A stretch of DNA of 64,000 nucleotides, taken from contig CABRFA010000004.1 of NCBI GenBank assembly GCA_902470065.1, forward strand, positions 19,368 through 83,367. Direction: 5' to 3'. The position numbers and the translations under genes were made by a program. Positions 14,725 to 23,639 of the stretch are shown in pieces; within the stretch, counting starts at the first letter, position 1; the number at the start of each line of letters is the position of its first letter. Below the pieces are notes generated by a model that did no database searches, had not been told where the DNA came from, and saw nothing but the letters and a program-made list of their open reading frames with translations. Origin of the DNA: an uncultured Collinsella sp. (GTDB lineage Bacteria; Actinomycetota; Coriobacteriia; Coriobacteriales; Coriobacteriaceae).

Positions 14725-16419
14725 ATGGCAACTGTTGCCGCACCTATCGATGCTACGTCGACTGCCGCTTGGAAGGCACTCGAGGCTCATCAGGAGAAAC
14801 TTGAGGCCGAAGGTATCGACCTCAAGGCCTGGTTCGCTGCCGATGCCGAGCGCGTGAACAAGCTGAGCTTTGACGCCGGTGACCTGCACTTCGATCTGTC
14901 GAAGAACCTGGTGACCGATGAGACCGTCAAGCTGCTGTGCGATCTTGCCCGCGAGGTGAAGCTCGAGGAGCGCCGCGACGCCATGTTCTCCGGCGAGCAC
15001 ATCAACACCACCGAGGACCGCGCCGTCCTGCACACCGCGCTGCGCCGCCCGGCAACCGAGAAGGGCCAGCTCATCGTCGACGGCCAGGACGTCGTCGCCG
15101 ACGTGCACGAGGTCCTCGACCGCATGTATGCCTTCGCCGAGCGCGTGCGCTCCGGTGAGTGGAAGGGCGTTACCGGCAAGAAGATCGAGCACCTGGTGTC
15201 CATCGGCATCGGTGGCTCCGATCTGGGTCCGGTCATGGCCTACGAGGCCCTGCGTCCCTATGCCGACGCCGGTATCGACTGCCGCTATATCTCCAACATC
15301 GACCCCAACGACCAGGCCGAGAAGCTCAAGGGTTTGGATCCCGAGACCACGCTCGTGATCATCGTCTCCAAGACCTTCACCACGCTCGAGACCCTCACCA
15401 ACGCTCGCGAGGTCAAGACCTGGATGCTCGAGCAGCTCAAGGCTCAGGGCGCCATCGACGGCTCCGATGAGCAGAGCGCCGAGGCCGTGGCCAAGCACTT
15501 CGTCGCTGTCTCCACCGCACTCGAGAAGGTCGAGGCCTTCGGCATCGACCCCGCTAACGCTTTTGGTTTCTGGAACTGGGTCGGCGGCCGCTACTCCGTC
15601 GACTCCGCCGTGGGCCTGTCGCTGATCGTCGTGCTCGGCCCCGAGCGCTTCCAGCAGTTCCTTGAGGGCTTCCACGCCATCGACGAGTATTTCTGCAACA
15701 CGCCGCTCGAGAACAATGCCGTCGCGCTGATGGGCTTGTTCAACGTCTGGTACGTCAACTTCTTCGGTTCCAAGAGCCACGCCGTGCTGCCGTACTGCCA
15801 GTACCTGCATCGTTTCCCGGCCTACCTGCAGCAGCTCACCATGGAGTCCAACGGCAAGCATGTCCGTTGGGACGGCAGCGCCGTGACCTCCGACACCGGT
15901 GAGATTTTCTGGGGCGAGCCCGGCACCAACGGTCAGCATGCCTTCTACCAGCTGCTGCACCAGGGCACCGTGGTGGTTCCGGCCGATTTCATCGCCTTCG
16001 CCAATACCGCCAACCCCGCGACCGATAGCGGTCAGGACGTGCACGAGCTGTTCCTGGGCAACTTCCTGGCCCAGACCAAGGCGCTTGCCTTTGGTAAGAC
16101 GGCCGACGAGGTTCGTGCCGAGGGCACGCCCGAGCAGATCGTCCCGGCCCGTTGCTTTGAGGGCAACCGCCCGACGACCTCGATCTTCGGCGACACGCTG
16201 ACCCCGTTCGCACTCGGCGAGCTCATCGCCCTGTACGAGCACATCACGTTTGTCGAGGGCACGGTCTGGGGCATCGACTCCTACGACCAGTGGGGCGTTG
16301 AGCTGGGCAAGCAGCTTGCCAAGCAGATCACCCCGGCCTTCCACGACGACGCCGCCAAGGCCGAGCAGGACGCTTCGACCCAGGCGCTCATCGAGTTCTA
16401 CCGCGCTCACCGCAAGTAG
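14725..16419 (+). CDS. pgi: Glucose-6-phosphate isomerase
   Basis: This glycolytic enzyme interconverts glucose 6-phosphate and fructose 6-phosphate. It has 564 residues, the long bacterial form, with SIS-type phosphate-binding segments SIGIGGSDLGP (about 157-167) and SKTFTTLETLTN (about 214-225). The signature GGRYSVDSAVGLS is near residue 290 and a conserved catalytic region, FEGNRPTTSI, near 478. The ATG at 14725 follows GAGGAGGA. Its last codons (from ATCGAGTTC to the stop) are duplicated 3.5 kb downstream, marking the integration site of a small element. A strong terminator follows. Confidence 0.96.
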   Translation: MATVAAPIDATSTAAWKALEAHQEKLEAEGIDLKAWFAADAERVNKLSFDAGDLHFDLSKNLVTDETVKLLCDLAREVKLEERRDAMFSGEHINTTEDRAVLHTALRRPATEKGQLIVDGQDVVADVHEVLDRMYAFAERVRSGEWKGVTGKKIEHLVSIGIGGSDLGPVMAYEALRPYADAGIDCRYISNIDPNDQAEKLKGLDPETTLVIIVSKTFTTLETLTNAREVKTWMLEQLKAQGAIDGSDEQSAEAVAKHFVAVSTALEKVEAFGIDPANAFGFWNWVGGRYSVDSAVGLSLIVVLGPERFQQFLEGFHAIDEYFCNTPLENNAVALMGLFNVWYVNFFGSKSHAVLPYCQYLHRFPAYLQQLTMESNGKHVRWDGSAVTSDTGEIFWGEPGTNGQHAFYQLLHQGTVVVPADFIAFANTANPATDSGQDVHELFLGNFLAQTKALAFGKTADEVRAEGTPEQIVPARCFEGNRPTTSIFGDTLTPFALGELIALYEHITFVEGTVWGIDSYDQWGVELGKQLAKQITPAFHDDAAKAEQDASTQALIEFYRAHRK

Positions 16420-16421
16420 TC
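16390..16421 (+). repeat. attL-like 32-bp direct repeat (pgi 3' end)
   Basis: This 32-bp segment covers the last ten pgi codons, the stop codon and one further base. It recurs without mismatch at 19894-19925. A similar hairpin terminator follows each copy. The pair brackets a 3.5 kb insertion, as expected for site-specific integration into a gene's 3' end. Confidence 0.8.
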
Positions 16422-16451
16422 GCTGCTGTTAACGCATCGCGCCTTATAGTC

Positions 16452-16486
16452 AGGGGCCCGTATCCTATCGGATGCGGGCCCCTTTG
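16452..16486 (+). terminator. pgi terminator
   Basis: A 14-bp stem (16452-16465 with 16470-16483) with loop TATC is followed by a short T-run. A close copy lies at 19954-19985, past the second pgi-end repeat. Confidence 0.8.
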
Positions 16487-16560
16487 CTTTGCCGTGGTCC
16501 CGGGGCGCACGGCCTTTGTGGAACATCGCCGGGGCGTCGCGCGCTGCGAGAACCCTGCGC

Positions 16561-17865
16561 CTAGATCTCGGTCTCCGCATGGCCTCGCTGCGCCTCGGGC
16601 AGCTCCCCGTAGAGCGGATGGTCTTCGAGCCTAAAGCGCTCGACCTGTTCGGGAGTGCGACCGCGTACAAAGAGCCACGAGCGATCAATCGGCGTCGCCA
16701 TGAGCGTGCTGGGCAGCGCGTCGGCGCGGTCGGAAAACACCCGGGCACTCTCGGGATCCTGGAACGCCAGCACCAGATGCGTGTCGCAGTTGCCCATGAT
16801 GGAGCGTGCGCGTGCCTCGCCATAGAGCGCATCGAGCTGGTTGGTCGACTGCAGCAGCAGCGTTGCCCAGATGTTGCGGCTTCGGATAATCGAGAGCACG
16901 TTGTCGATCTGGGGGATCTGCAGATTTGCGAAGTCATCGAGCATAAAGCGCACGGGCACGGGCAGGCTGCCGTCGGGCTGCCTATCGGCCTCACGAATGA
17001 GGCCCATAAACGCCTGCGAAATAAAGAGGCCGGTCAGCGGATCGAGATTGCGGTCAATATCGCTCACGGTTACAAACAGGGAGCAGGGGGTGTGTCCCAT
17101 GGAAGCGAAGTCCACCTGATGGCACTCACGATAGAGCTGTGCCGCACCGTCGAATCCCAGACACATGACCTTTTCGGCAAGGATGCCGACGATGCTCGCG
17201 TGCATGCGCTCGGCATTTTGCGTAATGGCGTAGCGCCGCCATAGCGAGAGGGCATAGCTTTGGGGGTCGGTCGTGATCAGGTCGTCAAACAATCGACCCG
17301 TGGCACCGTCCTGCAGGTGCTCGATCAGCTTGATGACCGAGCTGATCGTCTGCTCGTCGGCGGGTAGCTGTTCGGTGACGTAGGCGATAAGACACGACAG
17401 CAGGTTTGCTGCCGCATGATCCCAAAAAGGCTGGTTGTTGTCCTCGATGGGGCAGATGGCCTTTGCCACCGAGAGGATGTCCTGCTGGTTGGGCCTGCCG
17501 TCCGCCTTGCGGCGAATGTGCCTCAGGGGGTTGTAGCCGCAGCGCTCGATGCCGGGCGCAAGGGCCGGGACGGTGTTGAGGTCGGCGAAGTTGAGACATT
17601 GCACGCGGTAACCGTGGGCTGCCAGCACGGGTCCCACTTCGCGACAGAGCGTGCCTTTGGTGTCGAGCACGATGTAGCTTGCGTTCATTTGCAGCAGGTT
17701 GGGCTTGAGGACGTTTCGGGTCTTGCCGGCTCCCGAGGGGCCGATTACAAGTGCATTGTTGTTGAGTCCCGTTTGGCGGGTGTCGCAGGAAAGCGTTCGA
17801 TCCTTGGCGAGGATGGTGGACGATGCGGACTCAGACGCGGCGAGACGGCTGGCGAGGTTAGACAT
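16561..17865 (-). CDS. VirD4/TraG-like coupling-protein ATPase lacking a membrane domain
   Basis: This is a type IV coupling protein-like DNA-transfer ATPase of 434 residues. Walker A is GPSGAGKT at residues 42-49, preceded by RQTGLNNNALVI, a segment typical of the CD1115-type VirD4 family. The Walker B-like element is VRFMLDDFANL (about 310-320), followed by STNQLDALYG, the usual motif region. Classical coupling proteins start with two membrane spans; none are seen here. The ATG at 17865 is inside the end of the ClpP-like gene (8-bp overlap) with an AGGAGG ribosome binding site. It is the last gene of the integrated element; no relaxase or integrase is present. Confidence 0.85.
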   Translation of the reverse strand: MSNLASRLAASESASSTILAKDRTLSCDTRQTGLNNNALVIGPSGAGKTRNVLKPNLLQMNASYIVLDTKGTLCREVGPVLAAHGYRVQCLNFADLNTVPALAPGIERCGYNPLRHIRRKADGRPNQQDILSVAKAICPIEDNNQPFWDHAAANLLSCLIAYVTEQLPADEQTISSVIKLIEHLQDGATGRLFDDLITTDPQSYALSLWRRYAITQNAERMHASIVGILAEKVMCLGFDGAAQLYRECHQVDFASMGHTPCSLFVTVSDIDRNLDPLTGLFISQAFMGLIREADRQPDGSLPVPVRFMLDDFANLQIPQIDNVLSIIRSRNIWATLLLQSTNQLDALYGEARARSIMGNCDTHLVLAFQDPESARVFSDRADALPSTLMATPIDRSWLFVRGRTPEQVERFRLEDHPLYGELPEAQRGHAETEI

Positions 17866-18475
17866 GGGCGACCTCCTTGGTGGTCGAGAGGATTTCGTGG
17901 GCAAAGCCGAGCTCGACGGCGCGCTCGGCCGAAAGGTAGGTGTCTTTTGCAGTGAGGGACTGGATGCGCTTGGGCGTGAGGCCGCTACGGTCCGAGAGGA
18001 TTTGCGTGAGGGTCTTGCGGGTCTGCATGAGACGCCGGCTGGTTTCCTGCAGCGCAAGTGCCGAGCCGCCTGCCCCCTGGGGGATCAGCGGGTCGTGAAT
18101 CACGAGCTCTGCATGGGGCGCCATACGGCGATCGTCGCCGCCCATAAAGATCACGGCGCCCATGGACGCGGCGAATTCCAGGCAGACGGTGCGGATGGGG
18201 CACGATGCGAGGCGCATGGCGTCATAGATCGCAAGACCCGATCGCACGCTTCCGCCGGCGCTGGCGACAAATATGGTGATGGGGCGGCTAGGGTCGGTGG
18301 CATCGAGCAGGCGGATTTGCTGGCATAGGTCGTGGGCCATCGGGGTTTCGATGTCTCCCATGACGGAGAGCTCGCGACGGGCGAGCATCTCATCGTAAAT
18401 GCTGGTGAGCGTGATGCCTCGGGCGGATTCACGCATGGTGAGGGGGCTGATGATGGGGGAATGATTGGTGTCCAT
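17858..18475 (-). CDS. ClpP-like serine protease
   Basis: The 205-residue product has the ClpP/crotonase fold. FVASAGGSVRSGLAIYDAM (about 70-88) precedes the catalytic serine in FAASMGAVIFMGG (about 102-114). The catalytic histidine is in AELVIHDPLIPQGAGG (about 121-136), and an acidic residue follows in the region KDTYLSAERAVELGFAHE. It differs enough from housekeeping ClpP to be a mobile-element version, like phage head-maturation ClpP proteases, or a regulator of conjugation proteins. It lies upstream of and overlaps the VirD4-like gene. Confidence 0.82.
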   Translation of the reverse strand: MDTNHSPIISPLTMRESARGITLTSIYDEMLARRELSVMGDIETPMAHDLCQQIRLLDATDPSRPITIFVASAGGSVRSGLAIYDAMRLASCPIRTVCLEFAASMGAVIFMGGDDRRMAPHAELVIHDPLIPQGAGGSALALQETSRRLMQTRKTLTQILSDRSGLTPKRIQSLTAKDTYLSAERAVELGFAHEILSTTKEVAHV

Positions 18476-18538
18476 GAGGACTCCTTTCTGTTGGTTGTGT
18501 TGTGGGATAGGATCGTTGCCCGCGGAGGGGCTGGCGAG

Positions 18539-19429
18539 CTACAGGGTTCGTCCGAGCCTGAGATCGAGCTCGGTTGTGGGGCAGGCTGCCTGTTCGTGCG
18601 GCTCGCAAGCGCCAAGGGCTCCAAAGCGATAGAGCGTTGCGGCGGGCGTGGTGTAGGCGAGCCGCAGCTGATGCTCGACAGGGGCACATCCGTCATTATT
18701 GTAATGAGCCGCGTAGTACTGCGCGATGCTGGCGTTCATCTCGCTGCCATTGCGATGGCGCTCAAACTGGCGTCTGCAGGTCTCGATGATCTTTGCTACC
18801 GACTTGGGTGCCGTCGCGGGAACAAGGGCGAGATAGCCCTCAAATAGCTCGTTGATGCTCAGGAGGCACAGCAGGTCGATCAGCGTCCTTATGGCTGCTC
18901 CCTCGGCAGAAAAGTGCGCGGTCATGCGGTTATATCGGTTGCGGTCGACGATGGCCGCATGGGGTCTTGGAGTTTTCTGCCCCGTGGTCCCGGGCTTTTG
19001 CCGCGCCTGTGTATTGAGCTCGACGTTGCAGCGCTTGAGGCCGTCCAGCGGAAGGAACAGTGCGGTGCGCAGGGTGTTCCGCTTGCTTTCGAGTTCATGA
19101 CGCTCGTCGGGTTCCCATTCGAGCTTGAGTTTCGTGTCGAGTGCCGTAAGCATATGGGCTAGGCAGCCTACGGTAAGAACGTACGAATCGTTGCCGCGTT
19201 TTGGGGCATAGGGGTCTGTCAGCTTGCGAATGTCGGGGTCGCCCATGATCTTTGTGCAGCGCTTCAGCAGTTGAGGGTGGTCGGCCAAGATCGTCGCGAG
19301 CGGTAGCGACGCGTAGTTCTTGATGGTCGCGGCGGCAAAGGCGGCGTCATATTCGTTTGCATATGCTCGCTCAATGCGGGCATCCAGAATGCTTTTCTTA
19401 TCGCCGTCTTCAGCGTGGTGGTTTGTCAT
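18539..19429 (-). CDS. Hypothetical protein of the integrated element
   Basis: I do not recognise this 296-residue protein. It is mostly helical in character and polar, without signal peptide or membrane span. The middle contains DPYAPKRGNDSYVLTVGCLA and a lysine/proline-rich stretch (QKPGTTGQKTPRPHAA); the C-terminus has paired cysteines far apart. The ATG at 19429 is chosen because GGAGAAGCT precedes it; longer in-frame starts would add a His/Gln-rich tail unlike the rest. It is the first gene of the three-gene minus-strand operon inside the element, so it may encode a replication, mobilisation or regulatory factor. Confidence 0.65.
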   Translation of the reverse strand: MTNHHAEDGDKKSILDARIERAYANEYDAAFAAATIKNYASLPLATILADHPQLLKRCTKIMGDPDIRKLTDPYAPKRGNDSYVLTVGCLAHMLTALDTKLKLEWEPDERHELESKRNTLRTALFLPLDGLKRCNVELNTQARQKPGTTGQKTPRPHAAIVDRNRYNRMTAHFSAEGAAIRTLIDLLCLLSINELFEGYLALVPATAPKSVAKIIETCRRQFERHRNGSEMNASIAQYYAAHYNNDGCAPVEHQLRLAYTTPAATLYRFGALGACEPHEQAACPTTELDLRLGRTL

Positions 19430-19893
19430 AGCTTCTCCAATCGGTTGATGTTCGTGCTGTTTGTTGATGTGCTGGTTGTCGTGAGTGATGTGCTTGCCGT
19501 GGGTGATGTGCTGTCGTTGGGGTGCTATGCGGTTTTCAATGAGCCCGTGAGGCAGTTGCTGCAGGGGCGGGATGGAACGGCCCATGCAAGGCGGAAGGCA
19601 TCGTACTCAAAATCGAGACAGCAATGCCCTGGGTGCCTCACATGTGGCAGTTACCTCATTAAGTTGTCATTGCGTTTGGGGCTGTACTTTGCCGATCTTC
19701 TTTCTCTTACACGCTAAAAACTGAAACTTCATATGCTCGATCTACTTAAAACCGCAACGGCGGTCTTTTATCAACTTATATGTCGGAACGTGTCTTTGCA
19801 AGTACTTTTTTGCGTTTGTTTCAAATGGGGTGGTTTTGCAACCGTCACGCGCCACGCTATACGAACGTGCCCCGGCTCGGATAAGATGGTGCG
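19430..19893. other. Non-coding, relatively AT-rich right end of the integrated element
   Basis: No convincing gene lies in this stretch. It should contain the promoter of the minus-strand three-gene operon. The DNA at about 19660-19830 is visibly richer in A and T than the flanks, as often seen at ends of acquired DNA. No inverted repeat of insertion-sequence type is evident at its edges. Confidence 0.5.
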
Positions 19894-19925
19894 ATCGAGT
19901 TCTACCGCGCTCACCGCAAGTAGTC
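19894..19925 (+). repeat. attR-like 32-bp direct repeat (pgi 3' end copy)
   Basis: This is an exact 32-bp copy of the pgi terminus (compare 16390-16421), including codons for EFYRAHRK and the stop, but no upstream pgi sequence. It marks the right boundary of the inserted element. Confidence 0.8.
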
Positions 19926-19953
19926 TTTGTTGCTGAGATAGGTCATGGCCGAA

Positions 19954-19985
19954 AGGGGCCCGTATCCGTTGGGATACGGGCCCCT
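19954..19985 (+). terminator. Second copy of the pgi-type terminator
   Basis: A perfect 14-bp stem (19954-19967 with 19972-19985) has nearly the same sequence as the terminator after pgi. It is probably the original chromosomal terminator displaced by the insertion, or the copy carried by the element. Confidence 0.7.
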
Positions 19986-20202
19986 TGCTATTTGAATGGG
20001 CATGAGGGTGTATTGAGGGGGGGTGCCTGGCTGTCGGCATCCGCATGCGGCGCCATTTGCTGTCCGTAAATATACTTCTACGGCTAATTTCATACCACTT
20101 GTCGGAATGCGGACGCTGTCCTTGCGTATCGGGCGTACATTGAACGTGGTTTTTCGCGCGAAGCCACGAATCGGTTGTCGGTCCTGAACAAGGAGGCCCA
20201 GC

Positions 20203-20877
20203 ATGACGCTTTCCAAACCCATCAATAAATACATCGACTATATCGATGCCCCCGAGGACACATTTGAGCAGTATGTCGAGAAGGCGCTAAAGTACAACTT
20301 CCGTTGTGTATTTGCGAACCTGCAGGAGTACGAGACGGGTTGCGCAATGCTCGAGGGTTCTGACATCATTCTTGCCGGCGCTATCGACTTTCCCCGGGGC
20401 ACTATGACGCTTGAGGAGAAGCTTGCGAGGTTTGAGGAATACGCTGTGTGCGGCTTTACCGAGATTGACTACGTTTTGAATCAGGAGTCGGTCGAGAACC
20501 GCGATTTTGATGCCATCGAGCGCGAGATGACTGCCATTGCTGATTTTTGTCGCGCGCATGGCATCACTGACAAGGTGATCGTCGAGATGTGCAAGCTGGA
20601 CGGCGACGATGCCGCCAAGCACCGTGTGTGTGAGATTGCGCTGGAGGCTAAGCCGGGATTCCTTAAGACATCGACTGGCAGAAGCTTTGGCGGCGCTAAG
20701 CTCGAAGACGTGCGGCTGATGCACGAGGTGCTCGGCGATGCCGTGGCAATTAAGGCGGCGGGCGGTATCCATAATTACGAAGAGGCTTGTGCATTCATCG
20801 AGGCCGGCGCCAGCGCGTTGGGTGCATCGGCGGGCATCGCGATCGTCGAGGGTGCACCGACGGAGGAGCGTCGCTAG
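20203..20877 (+). CDS. deoC: Deoxyribose-phosphate aldolase
   Basis: This enzyme splits 2-deoxyribose 5-phosphate into glyceraldehyde 3-phosphate and acetaldehyde in deoxynucleoside salvage. Its 224 residues form a class I aldolase TIM barrel. The Schiff-base lysine is in FLKTSTGRSFGGA (about 151-163). The second conserved lysine is in AIKAAGGIHNYEEA (about 184-197). The conserved aspartate is in EIDYVLN (about 87-93). AAGGAGG precedes the ATG at 20203. No other deo genes are adjacent; a HAD phosphatase gene follows. Confidence 0.93.
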   Translation: MTLSKPINKYIDYIDAPEDTFEQYVEKALKYNFRCVFANLQEYETGCAMLEGSDIILAGAIDFPRGTMTLEEKLARFEEYAVCGFTEIDYVLNQESVENRDFDAIEREMTAIADFCRAHGITDKVIVEMCKLDGDDAAKHRVCEIALEAKPGFLKTSTGRSFGGAKLEDVRLMHEVLGDAVAIKAAGGIHNYEEACAFIEAGASALGASAGIAIVEGAPTEERR

Positions 20878-21026
20878 CAGACGTATTTGACCTGAGCGAT
20901 AAAGCTTCACGACCACGCACCGTTCATGTTTGGGACAATATGACATTTTTCCCGTTGCAGACAGAGTCGCCGTGGGTGTTCTGTATGATGGCTCAGACAA
21001 GGTTGTTCAATGACGGGGAGGCATAT

Positions 21027-21869
21027 ATGGCTATCAAAGCCATCGCAATGGATATCGACGGTACGCTCACCAACGACCAAAAGGTCATCAGCCCGCGTAC
21101 GCGCGAGAAGCTGCTCGCGGCGCAGGAGTCGGGCATTAAGCTCATCTTGGCTTCGGGCCGTCCCGCATGGGGACTGCACGCCTTGGCGCAGGAGCTCGAC
21201 CTTCAAAACCATGACGGTCTGCTAGTTGCCTTTAATGGTGCGCATGTGGTCGACGCTCAGACCGATGAGGTCCTTTTTGACCAGGCCATGCCGGCTGACG
21301 AGCTGCACCGTCTGATTGATCATCTGCGCAATTTCGACGTGATCCCTATGATTTCGCTCGGTCGCGATCTGCATGTCGAGGATTCGTATCGCTGCATGAT
21401 TACGCTGCCGGATGGCTCGCAGAAAAACATCGTCAAATACGAGCGCGATGCGTGCGACCTTAAGATCCGCGAGGTCGAGAGCTTGCATGAGGTCGCGGAC
21501 GCTTATCCCGTGGACAAGCTGCTGACGGCGGGCGATCCGGCCTACCTGCAGGCGCATTACGAGGAGATGTATGCGCCCTTTAGGCAGACGCTTTCGGGCA
21601 TGTTTACGGCCGACTGGTACTTTGAGTACACGGCGCCCGGTATCGACAAGGCCCGTGCGCTCGAGGGCGCCCTGCCCAAGCTCGGTATCGATGCCAGCGA
21701 GGTCGTATCGTTTGGTGACGGCCAGAACGACAAGTCCATGATTGAGTGGGCCGGCACCGGTGTTGCCATGGGCAACGCAGTCGATGAGGTTAAGGCGGTA
21801 GCCCAGATGGTGACCGCCAATAACAACGAAGACGGTATTGCGGTGGCGTTGGATAAGCTGCTGGGTTAG
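21027..21869 (+). CDS. Cof-type HAD-IIB family phosphatase
   Basis: This is a sugar- or nucleotide-phosphatase of the haloacid dehalogenase superfamily, 280 residues long. Motif I is AMDIDGTLTN (residues 7-16), motif II is LASGRPAWG (about 41-49), and motif III/IV is VVSFGDGQNDKSMIEWAG (about 231-248), with a C2-type cap between. The substrate is not predictable. The ATG at 21027 follows GGGGAGGC. A strong terminator lies directly after it. Confidence 0.92.
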   Translation: MAIKAIAMDIDGTLTNDQKVISPRTREKLLAAQESGIKLILASGRPAWGLHALAQELDLQNHDGLLVAFNGAHVVDAQTDEVLFDQAMPADELHRLIDHLRNFDVIPMISLGRDLHVEDSYRCMITLPDGSQKNIVKYERDACDLKIREVESLHEVADAYPVDKLLTAGDPAYLQAHYEEMYAPFRQTLSGMFTADWYFEYTAPGIDKARALEGALPKLGIDASEVVSFGDGQNDKSMIEWAGTGVAMGNAVDEVKAVAQMVTANNNEDGIAVALDKLLG

Positions 21870-21891
21870 AATCGCCGATAATGCATGGTTC

Positions 21892-21919
21892 GGGCGCCTG
21901 CTTACAGGCGCCCTTTTGT
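21892..21919 (+). terminator. Intrinsic terminator
   Basis: A perfect 9-bp stem (21892-21900 with 21905-21913), a 4-nt loop and a TTTT tract end the Cof-type gene just ahead of the next HAD gene. Confidence 0.85.
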
Positions 21920-21932
21920 TAGGGAGGGTGCC

Positions 21933-22592
21933 GTGTCCGCATTTCCGTTTGACGCCGTTATCTTTGACATGGACGGCGTTTTAGTCGACACCGAGTTTTA
22001 CTATCAAAAGGAACTCGAGAAGTTTATCGATTACCTGCAGATTTCTGTGACGCGCGACGAGCTCAATGCGATTGTTGGTTCATCGCACCGTGATTTTCAG
22101 CAGGTGCTCGTCGATTGGCATGAGCGTGCGGGTCTGGGCAAGCTCAGCGTCGAGGCTGCCGAGGCACGCTATGAGGTGTGGGCGAGCGCGTATTCCTGCG
22201 ACTATAGAAAACTGCTCAACCCCGGCGTTGCCGAGACGCTAGCGGGGCTGAAAGAACGTGGGGTTCGCGTTGCGCTGGCATCGTCGTCTCCTCTCAACAA
22301 TATCGAAGAGGTGCTGGGTACCTGCGGCATTCGTGAATACTTTGAGTTTTTGGTCTCGGGCGAGCAGTTCAAGCGCAGCAAGCCCGATCCTGATATCTAT
22401 CTGCATGCTATAGATCGTTTGGGATTGCCCGCGGATCGCTGTTGCTGTGTGGAGGACTCTCTGTATGGCATCACTGCCGGCAAGCGAGCCGGCCTGACGG
22501 TCATTGCCAAGCGCGAGGAACGCTTCGGCTTTAGCCAGGATGCCGCGGACAAGATTATCGACCAGCTGCCGGAGCTGCTCGCGCTTTCTTAA
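21933..22592 (+). CDS. HAD-superfamily phosphatase, beta-phosphoglucomutase-like
   Basis: This is a 219-residue HAD subfamily IA protein with a helical cap. Motif I is VIFDMDGVLVDTE (about 8-20), motif II is ALASSSPLNNI (about 112-122) and the lysine loop is RSKPDPDIYLHAIDRLG (about 149-165). VEDSLYGITAGKRAGL (about 173-188) gives the acidic metal-binding motif. This pattern fits beta-phosphoglucomutase, phosphoglycolate phosphatase or sugar-phosphate phosphatases. The GTG at 21933 is chosen because AGGGAGGG lies just upstream and the catalytic motif follows at the usual distance. Confidence 0.9.
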   Translation: MSAFPFDAVIFDMDGVLVDTEFYYQKELEKFIDYLQISVTRDELNAIVGSSHRDFQQVLVDWHERAGLGKLSVEAAEARYEVWASAYSCDYRKLLNPGVAETLAGLKERGVRVALASSSPLNNIEEVLGTCGIREYFEFLVSGEQFKRSKPDPDIYLHAIDRLGLPADRCCCVEDSLYGITAGKRAGLTVIAKREERFGFSQDAADKIIDQLPELLALS

Positions 22593-22672
22593 GAGCGCGT
22601 TAGTTGCGCGTTTTTCGGGACTGATGAGTAAATACCCGACATTTTGGTGCGGCAGCAAGCATACTTTATGCC

Positions 22673-22717
22673 AAAGCGGGCTCAAGGGCTTGTTGAATGC
22701 CCTTGAGCCCGCTTTAG
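22673..22717 (+). terminator. Long-stem terminator before the frl-like operon
   Basis: A perfect 17-bp stem (22673-22689 with 22699-22715) with a 9-nt loop separates the HAD gene from the GntR regulator. The T-tract is short. Confidence 0.8.
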
Positions 22718-22742
22718 ACTTAATTGCGCTGGGAGAGGGTAT

Positions 22743-23486
22743 ATGCCACCGACTGAAGGACTAACTGACGGTAAAGCAGCGATACCGCTGTACCAACAGG
22801 TCATTGATATCATTAAAAACGAAATCAACTCCGGCGCCTACAAGGCAGGCGCGCGGATACCCAACGAATTCGAATTGGCTGAGAGCTATAAAGTTGGCCG
22901 CGTTACCGTGCGACGCGCTATTGAGGAGCTCGTCCAGCAGGGCTATCTAACGAAGCGACAGGGGAAAGGCACGTTTGTCAATGCCCCCAAGCTCAAGCGC
23001 AAGATTCGCCAGAAGGATGACGTCCAGAGTTTTTCGGACGCATGCCGCGTTAACGGAATGGAACCGGGGGCGTGTGTCATTTCGAGAAAGATACTGCCGG
23101 CGGATTCCACCGAAGCACAGTTCTTTGGTGTTCCCGTTGGAACTGACTTGATTTGCGTTGAGCGCGTGCGTACTGCCGATGGCGTCCCTGTCATGCTCGA
23201 GAACAACATATACGCTTACGAGGACAACGCCTATCTATCAACGGCGCCTCTATCTAACCAATCCATTTTTGAGTTCGTGCGCAACCGGACGGGCCGCACG
23301 CCCGCGTTTACCGGCCCGTGCACACTCGAGATCGCGTGCGCGTCGCCCGAGGTCGCTCGACTGTTGGCAGTTCCCGTTGGCGAACCCTTGTTTTATATGG
23401 AAGCCTTCTTTTTCGATGAGCAGCGGCGGCCGTTTATCATTGGTCGTCAGCGAATCGTTGGGTCTCGCTACGTTTTTGACATCTAG
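22743..23486 (+). CDS. GntR-family regulator, HutC/FrlR type
   Basis: This is a transcription regulator of 247 residues. An N-terminal winged helix (about 14-80) has the GntR signature IPNEFELAESYKVGRVTVRR and ends in GYLTKRQGKGTFV. The C-terminal UTRA effector domain ends in GRQRIVGSRYVFDI. UTRA regulators sense sugar phosphates or amino acid derivatives; FrlR of E. coli has this architecture. The operon it heads encodes deglycation enzymes, so the effector may be a phosphorylated Amadori compound. A perfect 10-bp inverted repeat at 23640-23662 is the likely operator. Confidence 0.92.
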   Translation: MPPTEGLTDGKAAIPLYQQVIDIIKNEINSGAYKAGARIPNEFELAESYKVGRVTVRRAIEELVQQGYLTKRQGKGTFVNAPKLKRKIRQKDDVQSFSDACRVNGMEPGACVISRKILPADSTEAQFFGVPVGTDLICVERVRTADGVPVMLENNIYAYEDNAYLSTAPLSNQSIFEFVRNRTGRTPAFTGPCTLEIACASPEVARLLAVPVGEPLFYMEAFFFDEQRRPFIIGRQRIVGSRYVFDI

Positions 23487-23639
23487 GACATTGCGAATGG
23501 AAGCGCCCGGTGGATCATCTCACCGGGCGTTTCCATACCGTTCACGGCGCAAACGCAACCGTTCAACCACGTTGCGGCAATCAGTTTGAAATTATCTTGA
23601 TGAAGGAAAAAGCTGCTGGTAATCTATGGGACGTCATAG

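Noticed and set aside
14659..16410. A 583-codon minus-strand frame opposite pgi
   Set aside because: Pure antisense shadow of pgi with no ribosome binding site and no family resemblance.
16452..19985. The two similar terminators as ends of an insertion sequence
   Set aside because: They are direct, not inverted, copies and belong with the duplicated pgi end; no transposase is present.
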